Under the pieces are notes generated by a model that saw only the letters and a program-made list of their open reading frames with translations, was not told the DNA's origin and ran no database searches. Positions 1-9,872 of a stretch of DNA of 64,000 nt are shown one piece after another. The stretch is from assembly GCA_963760985.1 (NCBI GenBank), contig CAVXFM010000005.1:62001-126000 (forward strand). Direction: 5' to 3'. Position numbers and translations under genes: made by a program. The stretch is from JACRDG01 sp963760985. Lineage in GTDB: Bacteria > Desulfobacterota > Desulfomonilia > Desulfomonilales > Desulfomonilaceae. How positions within the stretch are numbered: the stretch's first letter is position 1; every line of letters begins with the position of its first letter.

Positions 1-529
1 GAATACGTTCGGCTAATCCTCAGGCTCGAAAATGAGAAACCTCCGCCCATACTGCTGCAGGAGCTGCATCGTCCATTTCCTACGTTCATGGAGATCTTCG
101 GGGATGTCCATGGTCGCGTCCTCCTCGGTACCTTGGCTGAGTTTACCACGACCGAGCAATGCGGGCCATGAAATGGGAGCAAATCCGTTTACCTTCGGCC
201 ACCTATCCGAAGTACATTTGAACAGCGGTCGCATGCGAACAGTCAGGGAGTATCAACTTCGTGTGGGGATTGAGTCGCACGGCCAACAGGGCTGTCTCTT
301 CACGAGGGGGCAGGGGGCCCAAGCCACAATCGCTCCCTGGGTACTTTCCACGCTGTGCGAGCCAATTCGAGTAGAGTTAGCTTCAATCTCTTGGGTCTGG
401 GAAAGATTCGACCTGACCTGTGTCACTATCATTGAGCTGGACGGCCCGGACAATTCCTCATAGAATACGGATACAAGAGAGGATACAAAGGCCGATCTCT
501 CCACGCTATGGCCAAGCAAAGGCATCCTC
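1..529. other. Left edge, no convincing gene
   Basis: No reading frame here reads like a conserved protein. The best candidate is on the minus strand ending at 13, where the last ~32 residues (start ATG near 111) are hydrophilic and protein-like, with an upstream GAGGAGG-like ribosome site. It may be a short gene or the tail of a frameshifted one. The plus-strand frame at 32-463 has implausible composition and looks like its shadow. Confidence 0.3.
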
Positions 530-1328
530 TCAACTCACCCCGAATCCCCAATAGCGAGAGTCTGTCTGCAGTTCCATTCCCAAGCTATCCAGTGCATTGA
601 AGCTTACTTGAAAGTCCTCTCTTCCTCGATCTGTCACGATGAGAAACAAGAAGTTCCAACGACACGTCGCGGTACCATCCTGCGAAACGCTCAGGTGTGC
701 GAGAATGTGGAAATTGGTTTTGGCCTTCTTTAACGCCTCGTGTCCGCCACTACGTAGGGCAGCGGCCAGCGCCTGGGGACTGTCAAACCACGCTTTATCA
801 GATTCCGGCAAGCACCTTGGTGGAGGCCAGGGAATCCCCTCGCACACGTTCCGGGCAGGTTCGGTAATCAGCTCTCTTTTGGCAATCGAACCCGCATAGG
901 GAACGGTCACTTGCAATGCTCGTTCGCATTTGCGTGAAAAGAAGACGAATTCCCAACGGCCGGAAAGGCCGAGGAAACCCTCGTACGTCAGGCACGGTCC
1001 GGTCAATTCCCGGAGCGGTAGGAGAGGACTCGAAAACACTCTCATGGGGTACGCGTCATCGGCCCATGCGGAGGCAACCGCAAAGGCCTCTGAATACGCG
1101 TCCTTGCACGAGAGGCGTTCCCTGATAGGAAGAGCGTCTCTCGGAAGTTTGTGGCAGGGGCTTGAAAAAGCGTCCCACATGTTCTTCGTACAGCGGCAAG
1201 GTGCACTCCATTACTCGGAGCACACCTTCGAGGGTCGTTGCCAAATCCTCTTTCGTCACGTACGTCCAACCGGGAGGGGTGTTCTCTTGGTGACCGAAAA
1301 GGCGGAAGATGTTGCCGAAGGTACTCAT
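530..1328 (-). CDS. Unrecognised protein, frameshifted
   Basis: I do not recognise this protein. It starts at the ATG at 1328 (MSTFGNIFRLFG...) and reads for about 55 codons. Near 1145-1165 the sensible frame moves by one base and continues to the stop at 530 (...DSRYWGFGVS). Removing one extra base gives about 265 residues: soluble, Trp- and Arg-rich, with no signal peptide or membrane segment. The start lies 18 bases after the stop of the upstream minus-strand gene, in the same frame, so the two are probably co-transcribed. The small, soluble, orphan pair resembles accessory or immunity-type genes, but no family can be named. The break may be an assembly indel or true decay. Confidence 0.5.
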
Positions 1329-1346
1329 TCCCCGAGTGGCTGCCCC

Positions 1347-1751
1347 TCAGGTACCTCTCAGCCCGTATTGCAGTGAAAAGGACTTCCCAAGTCCGAAGAA
1401 ATGAAATCGTTCAAAAGCCACGAGCATGTCAAGATCGTCACTAAATCTTCGAGAAAAGATAATCGAGTCTCCCAGTGTAGTTGAATAGGAAAACCCTTTT
1501 CCATGTTCCTTCATAAAGCGTTTCACGGTCGCAGGGAAATCCACTCGCGCACGATTGCCTCCCATGACCGCGGTCGATCGGGCTTCTACCGCCTCCCCAT
1601 GAGTGAGCAGACCTTTGAACGCACGCCTATCGCGGCCCTCTGATGCGCAAAGATGGGCGCCTGCGGCGAAAAACTCTTCAAATGCCCAGTTCACGGCAGC
1701 AGCATGGTCCGGGAAGATCTCGCTCTTTTCCCGAGCCGGTTCGGGATGCAC
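1347..1751 (-). CDS. Unrecognised small protein
   Basis: A 134-residue soluble protein read from a GTG at 1751 to a TGA at 1347. Sequence such as FPATVKRFMKEHGKGF and IIFSRRFSDDLDMLVAFERF is amphipathic and protein-like. A ribosome-site-like GAAGGAG lies upstream, but it points to an ATG in another frame near 1762. The real N-terminus may therefore be there, with an early frameshift. It sits directly upstream of the other unrecognised minus-strand gene. No family is recognised and no function is proposed. Confidence 0.45.
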   Translation of the reverse strand: MHPEPAREKSEIFPDHAAAVNWAFEEFFAAGAHLCASEGRDRRAFKGLLTHGEAVEARSTAVMGGNRARVDFPATVKRFMKEHGKGFSYSTTLGDSIIFSRRFSDDLDMLVAFERFHFFGLGKSFSLQYGLRGT

Positions 1752-1962
1752 TTCGGGTTCCCATGTTCCTTAGGTCTCCTTCAGCGGTTCACCCTTGATT
1801 CTGCCTTAAATTTGTCGAGGAACATTATGCAACCTGTGAGCCATCCAGATGGTCCAAGTTTCGTACCACCTCGCGGTTATTCTTTTCTACGTGAAACCTT
1901 TTCTCCACGCGTGCATCCAATTTAATGTAAGCAGATTGGCAACGCTGCCGGGAGGTTTTTTT

Positions 1963-2810
1963 GTGAGCAATCCCATCGAAACAGACGCACTAAGGATTTA
2001 CCTTTCTCAGTTGGAAGATTATCCGATCCTCACCAGAAAAGAAGAGAACCTTCTTGCCACGAGATATAAGACTGAGAAACGATCCTGAGGCCGTGCAAAC
2101 CCTGATCACGTCAAATTTGAGGTTTGTGATCAAGGTAGCTCTAGGATATCGGAATTACAGAGTAACACTTATGGACCTGATTCAAGAAGGCAACATCGGC
2201 TTGATGAAAGCGGTGGAGAAGTTCGACCCCGACAAAGGCTTTCGCCTCATTTCATACGCGATATGGTGGATCAAGGCCTATATTCAGAACTATATCATTC
2301 GGTCGTGGTCCCTAGTAAAGATCGGCACCACCCAGGCCCAGCGGAAACTATTCTACAGGATCTGGGATCTGCCCGAAGTTCCGGATCCGGACTTTCATCT
2401 GGAGAACGTCGCCAAATTGGCCGATAGGATCAACGTTACGAAAGATGAAGTCATCGACACGGCAGACGCGGCTCAAGGCTCGCGATCTATCCCTGGACGA
2501 TCTGATCGGCGAGCGGTCACACGATTCCTTCGCAGATACCTTGCGGGACGACTCCCCTGATCAGGAAGAGATACTCGCAGGTCTTCAGGAGCACGAGGAT
2601 CTGAAGATCTGGGTTGACAACGCCTTGATGACGCTCAACCCTCGGGAGAAGTATATCCTGGAAAGGCGGGTCTTGTCCGACGAGCCCACCACCCTCAAAG
2701 AACTGGGCAAGCACTTTGGCGTCACCCGAGAGCGCGCTCGGCAAATCGAGAAAGCGGCGCTGGGAAAGCTCAAGGGAAACTACTTAAGATCACAGTTGGC
2801 TGCCGCATAA
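1963..2810 (+). CDS. rpoH: RNA polymerase sigma factor, RpoH (sigma-32) type, two frameshifts
   Basis: Heat-shock-type sigma-70 family factor of about 281 residues once two extra bases are removed. The GTG start at 1963 has GGAGG seven bases upstream and opens with SNPIETDALRIYLSQLE. Region 2 is clear (TSNLRFVIKVALGYRN; DLIQEGNIGLMKAVEKFDP; ISYAIWWIKAYI). It is followed by the RpoH-box-like TTQAQRKLFYRIWDL, which favours RpoH over RpoD or RpoS. Region 4.2 (LGVTRERARQIE-like, here FGVTRERARQIE) ends the protein. The frame changes near 2080 (an extra base between KTEK and DPEAV) and near 2467 (before RLKARDLSLDD). Such a gene is normally important, so assembly indels are more likely than inactivation. 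Confidence 0.85.
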
Positions 2811-3614
2811 GCTGGCATTAATGCAGCGTATTTACTCAAAATACCGCCCTTAAAGCGTCCCCCACCATCTCAGCGAGAAGCGGGTCATCCCAAGCCTCGT
2901 TGAACGTTCGGTCGCATTCTTTTAATCGTAAGACCGTTGCTCATTATGATCAAGGGCGGGAAGAGTGAGCCCGACGAACCGGTGAATACGCGAAAGGACG
3001 GCTGGATATCATGGTTAAGTAGCTGTTACCAGCCATGTATGAAAGATCCGGATGGGAGTTCTGATTCTTGTGTCACGAGATGTCACTTGTAACGAGCAAA
3101 ATGGGAACCATCCATTCTCTCATGGACGGTCAACTTGGCTGCAACGAAATCGCTGGTAACGAACGGAGAAGAGACAAACCTCCCTTACGATGTGCCTGAT
3201 GACGACCGCCAAATGCCTGGAGGTCTTTCATTCCGGTCACCCTCTCTCACGGTCGCGGCTGGACCACGAAGACACAATGAAGAAGTAATCAAAATAGGGG
3301 TCGGTTGCCTTGCGAGACCCGTGCAAGAAAGCTGGGCGGGTCTTGGCTTGAGCCGAGAAAAGAGAACGGGCCGTCTTACCCGGCTGTGGGAAACCTTGTT
3401 AGGATTGTGTGAAACGAACCCAAGGGACGGCGTCGTGCTTGATGGACCACGGCTGATTCGCGTATAATGAACACTAGCGACGCTGCCTCGAAAGGAGGTC
3501 TGGTGTCGTGGGCGGTTCCCACGGAGAGTGGACCATCGCAACCACAAGGACGGAAACCATCCGCCTGCGGTCTTCTAGGACCAGAACTGGCGGAAACCAC
3601 CGGGAGATGAGCTC
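2811..3614. other. Intergenic region with a hairpin-rich leader
   Basis: No convincing gene; frames at 3135-3467 (plus) and 3185-3547 (minus) have unlikely composition. The last 150 bases before the gene at 3615 contain short perfect hairpins: CGTGGG/CCCACG at 3507-3523 with a five-base loop, then GGTC/GACC around 3570. The similar strings GGAAACCATCCG and GGAAACCACCGG flank the second. This may be a structured 5' leader, but it matches no riboswitch class I know. Confidence 0.3.
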
Positions 3615-3923
3615 ATGGGTGATGACAAATTCCGACGCGATTTACTGATGAGGAAATTCAAGCCGGTTTCCGACAGGCGACCGGATGAAGGAGAGCGGGG
3701 CATCGGCCAGACGCTTAAGTCTGCGTTCAACGAAACTGTTGAGCAGGCTCAGAAGCAGAAAGAAGCAATGGAACATGCTCTTGGCCCGTTGACCGAGGAG
3801 GCGTGGACAAAAATCAAGGATCTCGCAGGACTCCTGGAAGACTCGACGATAAAGTCCTCCAAAGAAGCAAGGACGTTGTTGGCCAAAACCCTGCATGCCA
3901 TGGCTGAGAAGATAAAACCCTGA
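3615..3923 (+). CDS. Small helical cytosolic protein, unknown
   Basis: A 102-residue protein starting at ATG 3615, preceded by GGGAGATGAG as a ribosome site. It is charged and predicted helical throughout (for example NETVEQAQKQKEAMEHALG and TEEAWTKIKDLAGLLEDS), with no signal peptide, membrane segment or cysteines. It resembles small coiled-coil or phasin-like proteins in general character only. Its last codons overlap the open frame of the downstream CheB/CheR-fusion remnant (open from 3908). The two may be joined by a deletion rather than being natural neighbours. Confidence 0.55.
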   Translation: MGDDKFRRDLLMRKFKPVSDRRPDEGERGIGQTLKSAFNETVEQAQKQKEAMEHALGPLTEEAWTKIKDLAGLLEDSTIKSSKEARTLLAKTLHAMAEKIKP

Positions 3924-4903
3924 GCTTTGGCCCGCGTGTTGATGCCGGTCCCATATCCACAAAGGAATACCTTCAGTCGACGATTGAGGAACTGGAGACA
4001 TCCAACGAGGAACTCCAGTCCACCAACGAGGAGTTGCAGTCGTCCAACGAAGAATTGCAGAGCACCAATGAGGAGTTGGAAACCTCCAAGGAAGAACTGC
4101 AATCGGTCAACGAGGAACTGAATACCGTCAACTCGGAATTACAGCAAAATATCGTAGAACTCACAAGAACAAGCAACGACCTGAACAACCTACTTGCCAG
4201 CACTGACATCGGTACCATCTTCTTGGACACCTCGTTGAATGTGCAACGCTTCACTCCTACCATGACAAATTTCATCAATTTGATACAGACGGATGTGGGG
4301 CGCCCGTTGGCCCACATCGTCACCAAGCTCAAGTATGGGAACCTGGTGGAGGACGCACGGGAAGTTCTCAGGACCCTCGTCGCGAAGGAACAAGAAATCC
4401 AAACCAATGACGACCGCTGGTACTCGATGCGAATTCTTCCTTATCGTACCATTGAAAACGTGATCGACGGGGTGGTGATTACTTTCGTGGATACTTCCGT
4501 GTTTAGACGCGCGCTGAAGGCCGCGGCCGAGGAGGCCGGAAGGCAGGAGGTGAGTATCATCAATACCGTGCGCGAGCCCCTGCTCTTGTTGGACCGGGAC
4601 CTGAGGGTTGAGTCAGCCAATGAATCATTCTATCGCACCTTCAAGGTCAAGCCGAAGGAGACCAAGGGTAAGCTGCTCTATGATCTGGCCAACCGTCAGT
4701 GGGACATTCCTGCTCTCCGAAACCTTTTGGAGACGATTCTCCCCGAGAAGATCAGCATTGAGGATTTCACGGTGGAACATGAGTTCGAGACTATCGGGAA
4801 CCGAACAATTCGGTTGAACGCTCGGCAGTTGCAGACAGAGCTAGGAAGACCTGAAAAGATACTCCTGGCCATCGAGGACATTACAGATCGGCACATACCT
4901 TGA
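3908..4903 (+). pseudogene. 5'-truncated CheB/CheR-type fusion: coiled-coil linker plus PAS
   Basis: The frame opens at 3908 with no good start codon before the ATG at 4034. From about 3965 it reads the typical linker of CheB-CheR-PAS fusion proteins, a repeated heptad-like TxEELQSxNEELQS coiled coil. It continues into the PAS-type domain that follows (NNLLASTDIGTIFLD...; FDTSVFRR-like near 4500) and a second PAS-like segment ending AIEDITDRHIP. The CheB methylesterase and CheR methyltransferase domains that should precede the linker are absent, and no kinase domain follows. I infer a deletion that fused the upstream small gene region to the linker. It could still be translated from 4034, but would lack catalytic domains. 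Confidence 0.7.
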
Positions 4904-5043
4904 GCGCGTCCTCCGTGGCACCTGATGAGATTCTGAGGGACATGGTAAACGACACGGGGTGCAATTCCACAAAGCACAGGGACGAGTTCCCAGGCGGATG
5001 TGGCCCCAGCGACCCCATTAGCGCAGATGAAAGGCAGTCAGCC

Positions 5044-7486
5044 ATGACGCAAGACGGGATTTCGAAGGACAGGCCAGGTGACCTCAGAGCGCGAGCGGAA
5101 GAATTGCTCTGTCGTTCGGTTCCGGACGCTGAAAACATGTCCGAACTTTCACTCGAGGACATTCAGAAGCTCGTGCATGAATTGCAGGTCCACCAGATCG
5201 AGCTGGAAATGCAAAACCAGGAACTTCGTCAGGCTCAACTGGAGGTTGAAGAGTCCAGGGACAGATATCTTGATTTGTATGACTACGCGCCCGTTGGATA
5301 TTTCACGCTGGACAAGAATGCGATCGTTTTGGAAGCCAATCTTTCCGGCTCTGAGCTGCTGGGAATGGAGAGGGGATCGCTCATCGGTAAGCCGTTGACA
5401 CGTTTTGTTCATGAGGACAGCCAGGACACCTTTTATTTCCACCACAATCAGGTCCTGCAAACGGGGACACGACACATCTGCGAAATCAAACTGGTGAAAT
5501 CGGATGGCCGTCGGTTCCACGCTCAACTGGAAAGCATCGGGATGCCGGATTCTGGCGGTGAACTCAGCCGCTTGCGCACAGCCATAACGGACATCACGGA
5601 CCGCAAGCTCGCAGAGGAGGAGTTGCAGGGGGCTCACGATGAACTTGAGCACCGAGTCGAAGAAACGTACGTCAGAACTGCGACAGGCAAATCAGCAACT
5701 TGAACATGAAATGTTCGAACGGAGGAAAGCAGAAGAGGCCCTCAGGGAGAGTCAGCAGAGGCTGGACCTGGCGTTGAGCGGAGCCGGGCTCGGTTCGTGG
5801 GACTGGGACCTTGAGACCCGCATGGCTTTTTTCGACCAACGGTGGGCCGAGATGCTGGGGTTCTTCCCGGAAGAAATTGAGCCACATGTCAGTGGGTGGG
5901 AGCGGCTTATCCATGTAGAGGACAAACCTCGTGTTATGGAGATCTTACAGGAACACCTGGAGGGCCGTAGGCCTCTGTTCGAGGCCGAATACCGCCTTCA
6001 GGACAAGTCGGGCGAGTGGCAGTGGATACTGACACGTGGCAGAGTCGTTGAACGAGATAGGGGCGGCAAACCATTGCGGGCTGCGGGCACGAATCTCAAT
6101 ATTACTGACCGCAAGCGGGCTGAACAAGCCTTGCGTCTCAGTGAGGAACGATTTCGCGCTCTCGTCGAGGGTGCACAAGACCTTATTTTCATGAAGGATC
6201 GTCATCTCACCTATACGCACGTGAACCCTGCGATGGCAAGAATGTTCGGACTGGATGTGTCCGCAATCATCGGACGCAAGGATGAGGATTTGTACGGTGA
6301 GGCTACGGGAGGACATATCAAACAAGTGGATCTGCGCGTGCTTCAAGGAGAATCCATTGAAGAAGAATATACCGCATCCATCAGGGGCTTTCAGTTCACC
6401 TTGAATACGGTCCTCACGCCGCTTCGCGACGCGGACGGCACTATCGTAGGCATCTATGGCATTTCTCGTGATGTCACTGAGCGCAAGAGAACCGTATCAG
6501 TCCAACGACCGATCGCCGAGGCGTACCCCTCCCAAGCCATGAAGGCTGCCCTGCACGAGGCCCGTCTCGCAGCCGCCACTGACAGCATCGTTCTGCTCCA
6601 GGGTGAGAGCGGGAGTGGAAAGGATTATTTGGCTCGCTGGATTCACGACCATTCCAGACGTGCGCCGGGACCCTATTTCGCGGTGAATTGCGCGGCCATA
6701 GCCAAGGATTTGGCGGAGTCGGAGCTTTTTGGGCACGAGCGGGGCTCGTTTACCGGAGCGCACGGCCGCAAGCGAGGACTCCTGGAATTGGCCGAGGGGG
6801 GGACCCTCCTGCTCAATGAAATTGGAGAGCTTACCCTCTCCTTGCAGTCCAAGCTCCTGACCTTTCTTGACACACGGTCATTCATGCGTGTTGGCGGTGA
6901 AAAGAGCATTACTGTGAATGCCAGGATCGTTGCAGCCACGAACAGGAGTCTCGAAACGGAAGTGGTAGAAGGCCGATTTCTCTCCCCCCTGCTTTATCGT
7001 CTCAACGTCTTTGCCATAACCGTGCCGCCGCTGCGTGAGAGGATTGAGGACATTCCCACACTCGTCGAAGAGATCATGTCGAGGCTGGCGAAGGAGCTGC
7101 AGTTGACCTCACTTCCCGCGATCGACCCCGCGTCCGTCGTGGCGCTTTCTGCGTACGATTGGCCCGGAAACGTCAGGGAATTGCGAAACGTGCTCGAACG
7201 ATCATTGATGTTATCGGACGGCCGGAATTTGAATGTGGTGCTCCCCTCGCTTGCCGCAAGCCACCAAAGCTGGTCTCACGTGTCCGGTTTTCCGGAGCAC
7301 GAGCGCACGCTTCACGATGTGACGGGGGAGGTGATCAAATCCCTGTGTGTGGAGGCCCTGCGGCGCTCCGGCGGGAACATAAGGAAAGCCGCCCGCACAC
7401 TGGGCATTGCCCGGGACTCTCTCTATCGGCACATGAGGCGTTTCGGGATTGAGCAGCAAAATGCGGCCGCAGACGAATCAGAATGA
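5044..7486 (+). CDS. PAS-PAS-PAS sigma54-dependent transcriptional activator, one frameshift
   Basis: A bacterial enhancer-binding protein of about 813 residues after removing one extra base near 5660 (HDELEHRVEE to RTSELRQANQQ). ATG 5044 has AAAGG upstream; a TTG at 4900 overlapping the previous stop is the alternative. Order: helical LHELQVHQIELEMQNQEL segment, PAS 1 (~75-190), coiled coil, PAS 2 with PAC (~245-355), PAS 3 (~370-480), AAA+ domain (~490-720) and a Fis-type helix-turn-helix at the C-terminus (GGNIRKAARTLGIARDSLYRH). Walker A is GESGSGKD and the sigma54-contact loop is GSFTGA. The Walker B segment reads GGTLLLNEIGE, with Asn where Asp is usual. There is no receiver domain, so control is probably by PAS-sensed redox, gas or ligand. 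A strong sigma54 promoter lies 190 bases downstream. Confidence 0.85.
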
Positions 7487-7671
7487 CCGCCTTTAGGACA
7501 CCAAGTGAATGCATAACCCATTAATAAAACACTGATCATAAAAAGGGTGGTCCGATATTAGGACACTCGGCCCTCTCCAGCCCTTGCTCTCGCGTTGACT
7601 TAAAACTCCCTGATCAAGGATAACTATCCGATATATCCCATTTTCTAGAAAGACTTACCCATTGTGAACAG

Positions 7672-7688
7672 TTGGCACGAAAAGTGCT
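7672..7688 (+). promoter_or_regulatory. Sigma54 (-24/-12) promoter
   Basis: The sequence TTGGCACGAAAAGTGCT has GG at 7674-7675 and GC at 7686-7687 separated by exactly ten bases, with an almost full -24 element and a near-consensus -12 element. Transcription would start near 7699 and read rightward into the exported-protein genes at 8031 and 8996. It lies just after the gene for a sigma54 activator, which is its likely but unproven regulator. Confidence 0.75.
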
Positions 7689-7892
7689 GGGCGCTACACT
7701 AATGTTTACAACACCGCTCGATAATCTGAACCGCTTGATGAGGCTGTAACGGAGCTATTCACGACAATAGGCATGAGCTTCTGCCGGCCATCCATGGAAC
7801 GGGAGGGGAGTGCCAGCGTTGGGGAGGTCGCATGACCGTCCTTACTCGGAGGGCCGCTTCGGCTCTCACCCGTCAAAGCCAAGAAAGGGGGT

Positions 7893-8003
7893 ATGAAGCC
7901 GGAGGATTCGAGTTCGTGGGACAGCCGCGCGAGTATGCGAGGCCCGGACAAGGGGCGGCGGTCCGAAAGTAATGTCGCGAGGAGCCGCGGCCGTAGATCT
8001 TGA
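7893..8003 (+). CDS. Possible 36-residue leader ORF
   Basis: A short frame (MKPEDSSSWDSRASMRG..., basic C-terminus) with AAGAAAGGGGGT directly before its ATG. It lies in the transcribed interval between the sigma54 promoter and the gene at 8031, whose own start has a very similar AAAAGGGGGT ahead of it. This could be a real small protein or a duplicated ribosome-site segment. The support is weak. Confidence 0.25.
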   Translation: MKPEDSSSWDSRASMRGPDKGRRSESNVARSRGRRS

Positions 8004-8030
8004 ATTAACCAACACAAAAGGGGGTACAAA

Positions 8031-8720
8031 GTGACGAAAATTATCACAAGGACGGGGCTGGTTCTCGCAATAGCAACGGTTGCAGCCGCATTGCTTTGTG
8101 TCTGCAGCGTTGCCACAGCCGCAGAGAAGAAGGCTGCACCGACAGCCGTCTCAGAGGCCAAGAAACCGGAGCAGAAGGCACCGGCGGCGACCGTTGCGGC
8201 CGAGCCAGGCGAAGAGTATGCGGCCTGTTCCCCGGATCATTCCGACAAAGAAATTTTGGCAGCGACGAAATTCCTGGGTGAGTTATCTCCGGAACTCGTG
8301 GTCAAGGTCAGGACGATCCTGCTCAAGTGTGACTTCAAAGTGAACGACGACCTCCTCAATGCCATTGGCGCGGTTCAAGAAGAGATGGCTGGAACGGAAT
8401 TCGCGAATGCCGAACAGGCAAAGGAGTTTCGTCAAGAGAAAACCAACGAGATCGAAATTCAAATCGCACTGATTCAAAAACCGGTCGACCAGGCCGAACT
8501 GAAGAAGTTGGTGGGGAACCTGTTTGAGATCAGGCAAAGGAGCATGAAGGCCGAGTTGGCCGATCTTGAAAGACAAGCGGAACTGCTGAAGAAACGGATC
8601 GAAGAGCGGCAGAAACTCAAGGCCCAGATTACTGATCGCAGAGTCAAAGACCTTGTCAGCGGGCAGCAACGGCCAACGGAGGGCGAGGAGCCGCCCCACG
8701 ACCCCTTGTCTTGGGACTGA
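8031..8720 (+). CDS. Exported coiled-coil protein, unknown
   Basis: A 229-residue protein with a GTG start (AAAAGGGGG upstream). It has a Sec signal peptide (residues 1-30: basic start, AIATVAAALLCVCSVATAA), a Lys/Ala/Pro-rich linker to about 60, a small domain with two cysteines (AACSPDH and LLKCDF), and a long charged helix or coiled coil (about 125-210, with AELADLERQAELLKKRIEER). It is probably periplasmic. It is the first substantial gene after the sigma54 promoter at 7672 and precedes the Trp-x-Asn repeat protein, so it may belong to the same cell-envelope programme. I do not recognise the family. Confidence 0.7.
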   Translation: MTKIITRTGLVLAIATVAAALLCVCSVATAAEKKAAPTAVSEAKKPEQKAPAATVAAEPGEEYAACSPDHSDKEILAATKFLGELSPELVVKVRTILLKCDFKVNDDLLNAIGAVQEEMAGTEFANAEQAKEFRQEKTNEIEIQIALIQKPVDQAELKKLVGNLFEIRQRSMKAELADLERQAELLKKRIEERQKLKAQITDRRVKDLVSGQQRPTEGEEPPHDPLSWD

Positions 8721-8995
8721 TCCGGCAGGCCACCATACGTCGGGGATATGGGACGGACTCGCAACTCCCCGCGTAGTTTGCATGAGTCCCGTGAGGACCC
8801 AAAACGGACAGCGTGCCGGAATGACGCGTGCACGCAAAAGACTTCCGGCCGCGTCGGATTTTGAGCAGTTCCCGGGCAACAGCGCTCGGAGAAGTCTCAG
8901 CACAAAGCGAGCAATTGCAAAATCAGAGAAATGCTCGTCCCCGTAGAACCATTGCTGTGTAACCATGGCGCACAACAAGCTTGGGAGGTAAAAAG

Positions 8996-9624
8996 ATGGA
9001 TCACGATCCAAAGGACCCGCGTGAAAACTCGACCGCGATGGATCAAGAGGAGTTGGTGGACCAGGAAGGGCGTAAGGCAACGAGGCGAGACTTCCTCGTC
9101 GGTCTCAGCAAATGGTCTCAAATTCTCATAGGAGCCGCACTCCTCGGAGGAAGCGTAGCACTGCCCGGCGATTCTGAGGCCAAGGGCGGCAGTGGAGGCA
9201 GCAGCGGCTCGCACAACAGCGGCGGTGGCGGCGGCTGGCATAACAGCGGCAGCGGCGGGGCAGCGGAGGAGGCTGGCATAACAGCGGCAGCGGAGGAGGC
9301 TGGCATAACAGCGGCAGCGGAGGAGGCTGGCATAACAGCGGCAGCGGAGGAGGCTGGCATAACAGCGGCAGTGGAGGCGGATGGCACAACGGCGGCAAAT
9401 GGCACAACGGCGGCAAATGGCACAACGGCGGCAAATGGCACAACAAGTGGTGGAACCACGACAAATGGTACAATACCTGGTACAACTACGGCGGTGGCGA
9501 ATGGTATAACAAGGGCGGTGTCTGGTCCAACAAGTGCTGGTGTAACTGTAGTGATGGCGGGTCTCAGGGTGCCCCGCCCAGCGGGTCCAGCGGACCGCCA
9601 CCCGGTGGCGCCGCACCCCAGTGA
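8996..9624 (+). CDS. Tat-exported Trp-x-Asn repeat protein, candidate rSAM-modified RiPP precursor (frameshifted)
   Basis: ATG 8996 has GGGAGGT six bases upstream. Residues ~30-60 carry a twin-arginine signal (TRRDFLVGL, then a hydrophobic stretch), so the folded or modified product should leave by the Tat route. The rest is Gly/Ser/His-rich. As assembled, the frame slips at about 9256-9262 into a meaningless Ala/Glu repeat. Restoring one G in a G run gives ~209 residues ending at TGA 9622. In that frame there are nine WHN, one WWN, three WYN, one WSN and one WCN. That is fifteen Trp-x-Asn motifs, in units such as GWHNSGSGG, KWHNGG and EWYNKGG. Trp-x-Asn is the three-residue motif type cross-linked by cyclophane-forming rSAM/SPASM enzymes, and such an enzyme is encoded just downstream. 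Confidence 0.75.
9233..9440 (+). repeat. In-gene tandem repeat array (27-bp then 18-bp units)
   Basis: Units of 27 bases begin at 9271, 9298, 9325 and 9352, each encoding GWHNSGSGG. The first unit at 9233 is longer by 11 instead of 12 bases, which causes the frame slip. The array grades into an 18-base unit encoding KWHNGG. Units are nearly identical at DNA level, so copy number could vary by slippage or be miscounted by assembly. It is not a CRISPR array, because there are no spacers. Confidence 0.8.
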
Positions 9625-9729
9625 TCGCACGTGAGCTGCTTGGTCCTGGAGCTCTGATTTCATGCCACATGTGAGGTGTTTCGATGGCTCCAGGACAATC
9701 CCAGGCGCCAACGAGTTCACCGTTCGCTG

Positions 9730-9808
9730 TTGAACCGTGAATGTCCCGAGAGCTAATGAGGAGGGGCGGTTGCATGAACCGCTCCTCAGACTCTGCGTAA
9801 CGGTTCAA
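9730..9808. repeat. Nested inverted repeats upstream of the SPASM partner gene
   Basis: An outer arm pair TTGAACCGT (9730-9738) / ACGGTTCAA (9800-9808) encloses an inner hairpin formed by GAGGAGGGGCGGTT (9758-9771) and AACCGCTCCTC (9777-9787). Together they could fold into a long stem between the repeat-protein gene and the maturation genes. It lacks a T tract. It may be an RNA processing or attenuation structure that sets different levels of precursor and enzyme. Confidence 0.55.
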
Positions 9809-9872
9809 CGCTGGAATTCACAAATGGACGGTCAGTGCGATGGACAATCGTTGCACGCAGAGGAATTCCTTA

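Noticed and set aside
3135..3467. 110-codon plus-strand frame after rpoH
   Set aside because: Weak start, low-complexity composition and overlapping equally open minus-strand frames.
9233..9440. CRISPR-like periodic array
   Set aside because: Units are contiguous with no unique spacers and encode a protein repeat.
9126..9808. Long minus-strand frames with Cys/Tyr/Leu/Pro repeats opposite the repeat protein
   Set aside because: They are mirror images of the plus-strand repeat array; the plus strand has the ribosome site, the Tat signal and coherent repeat meaning.
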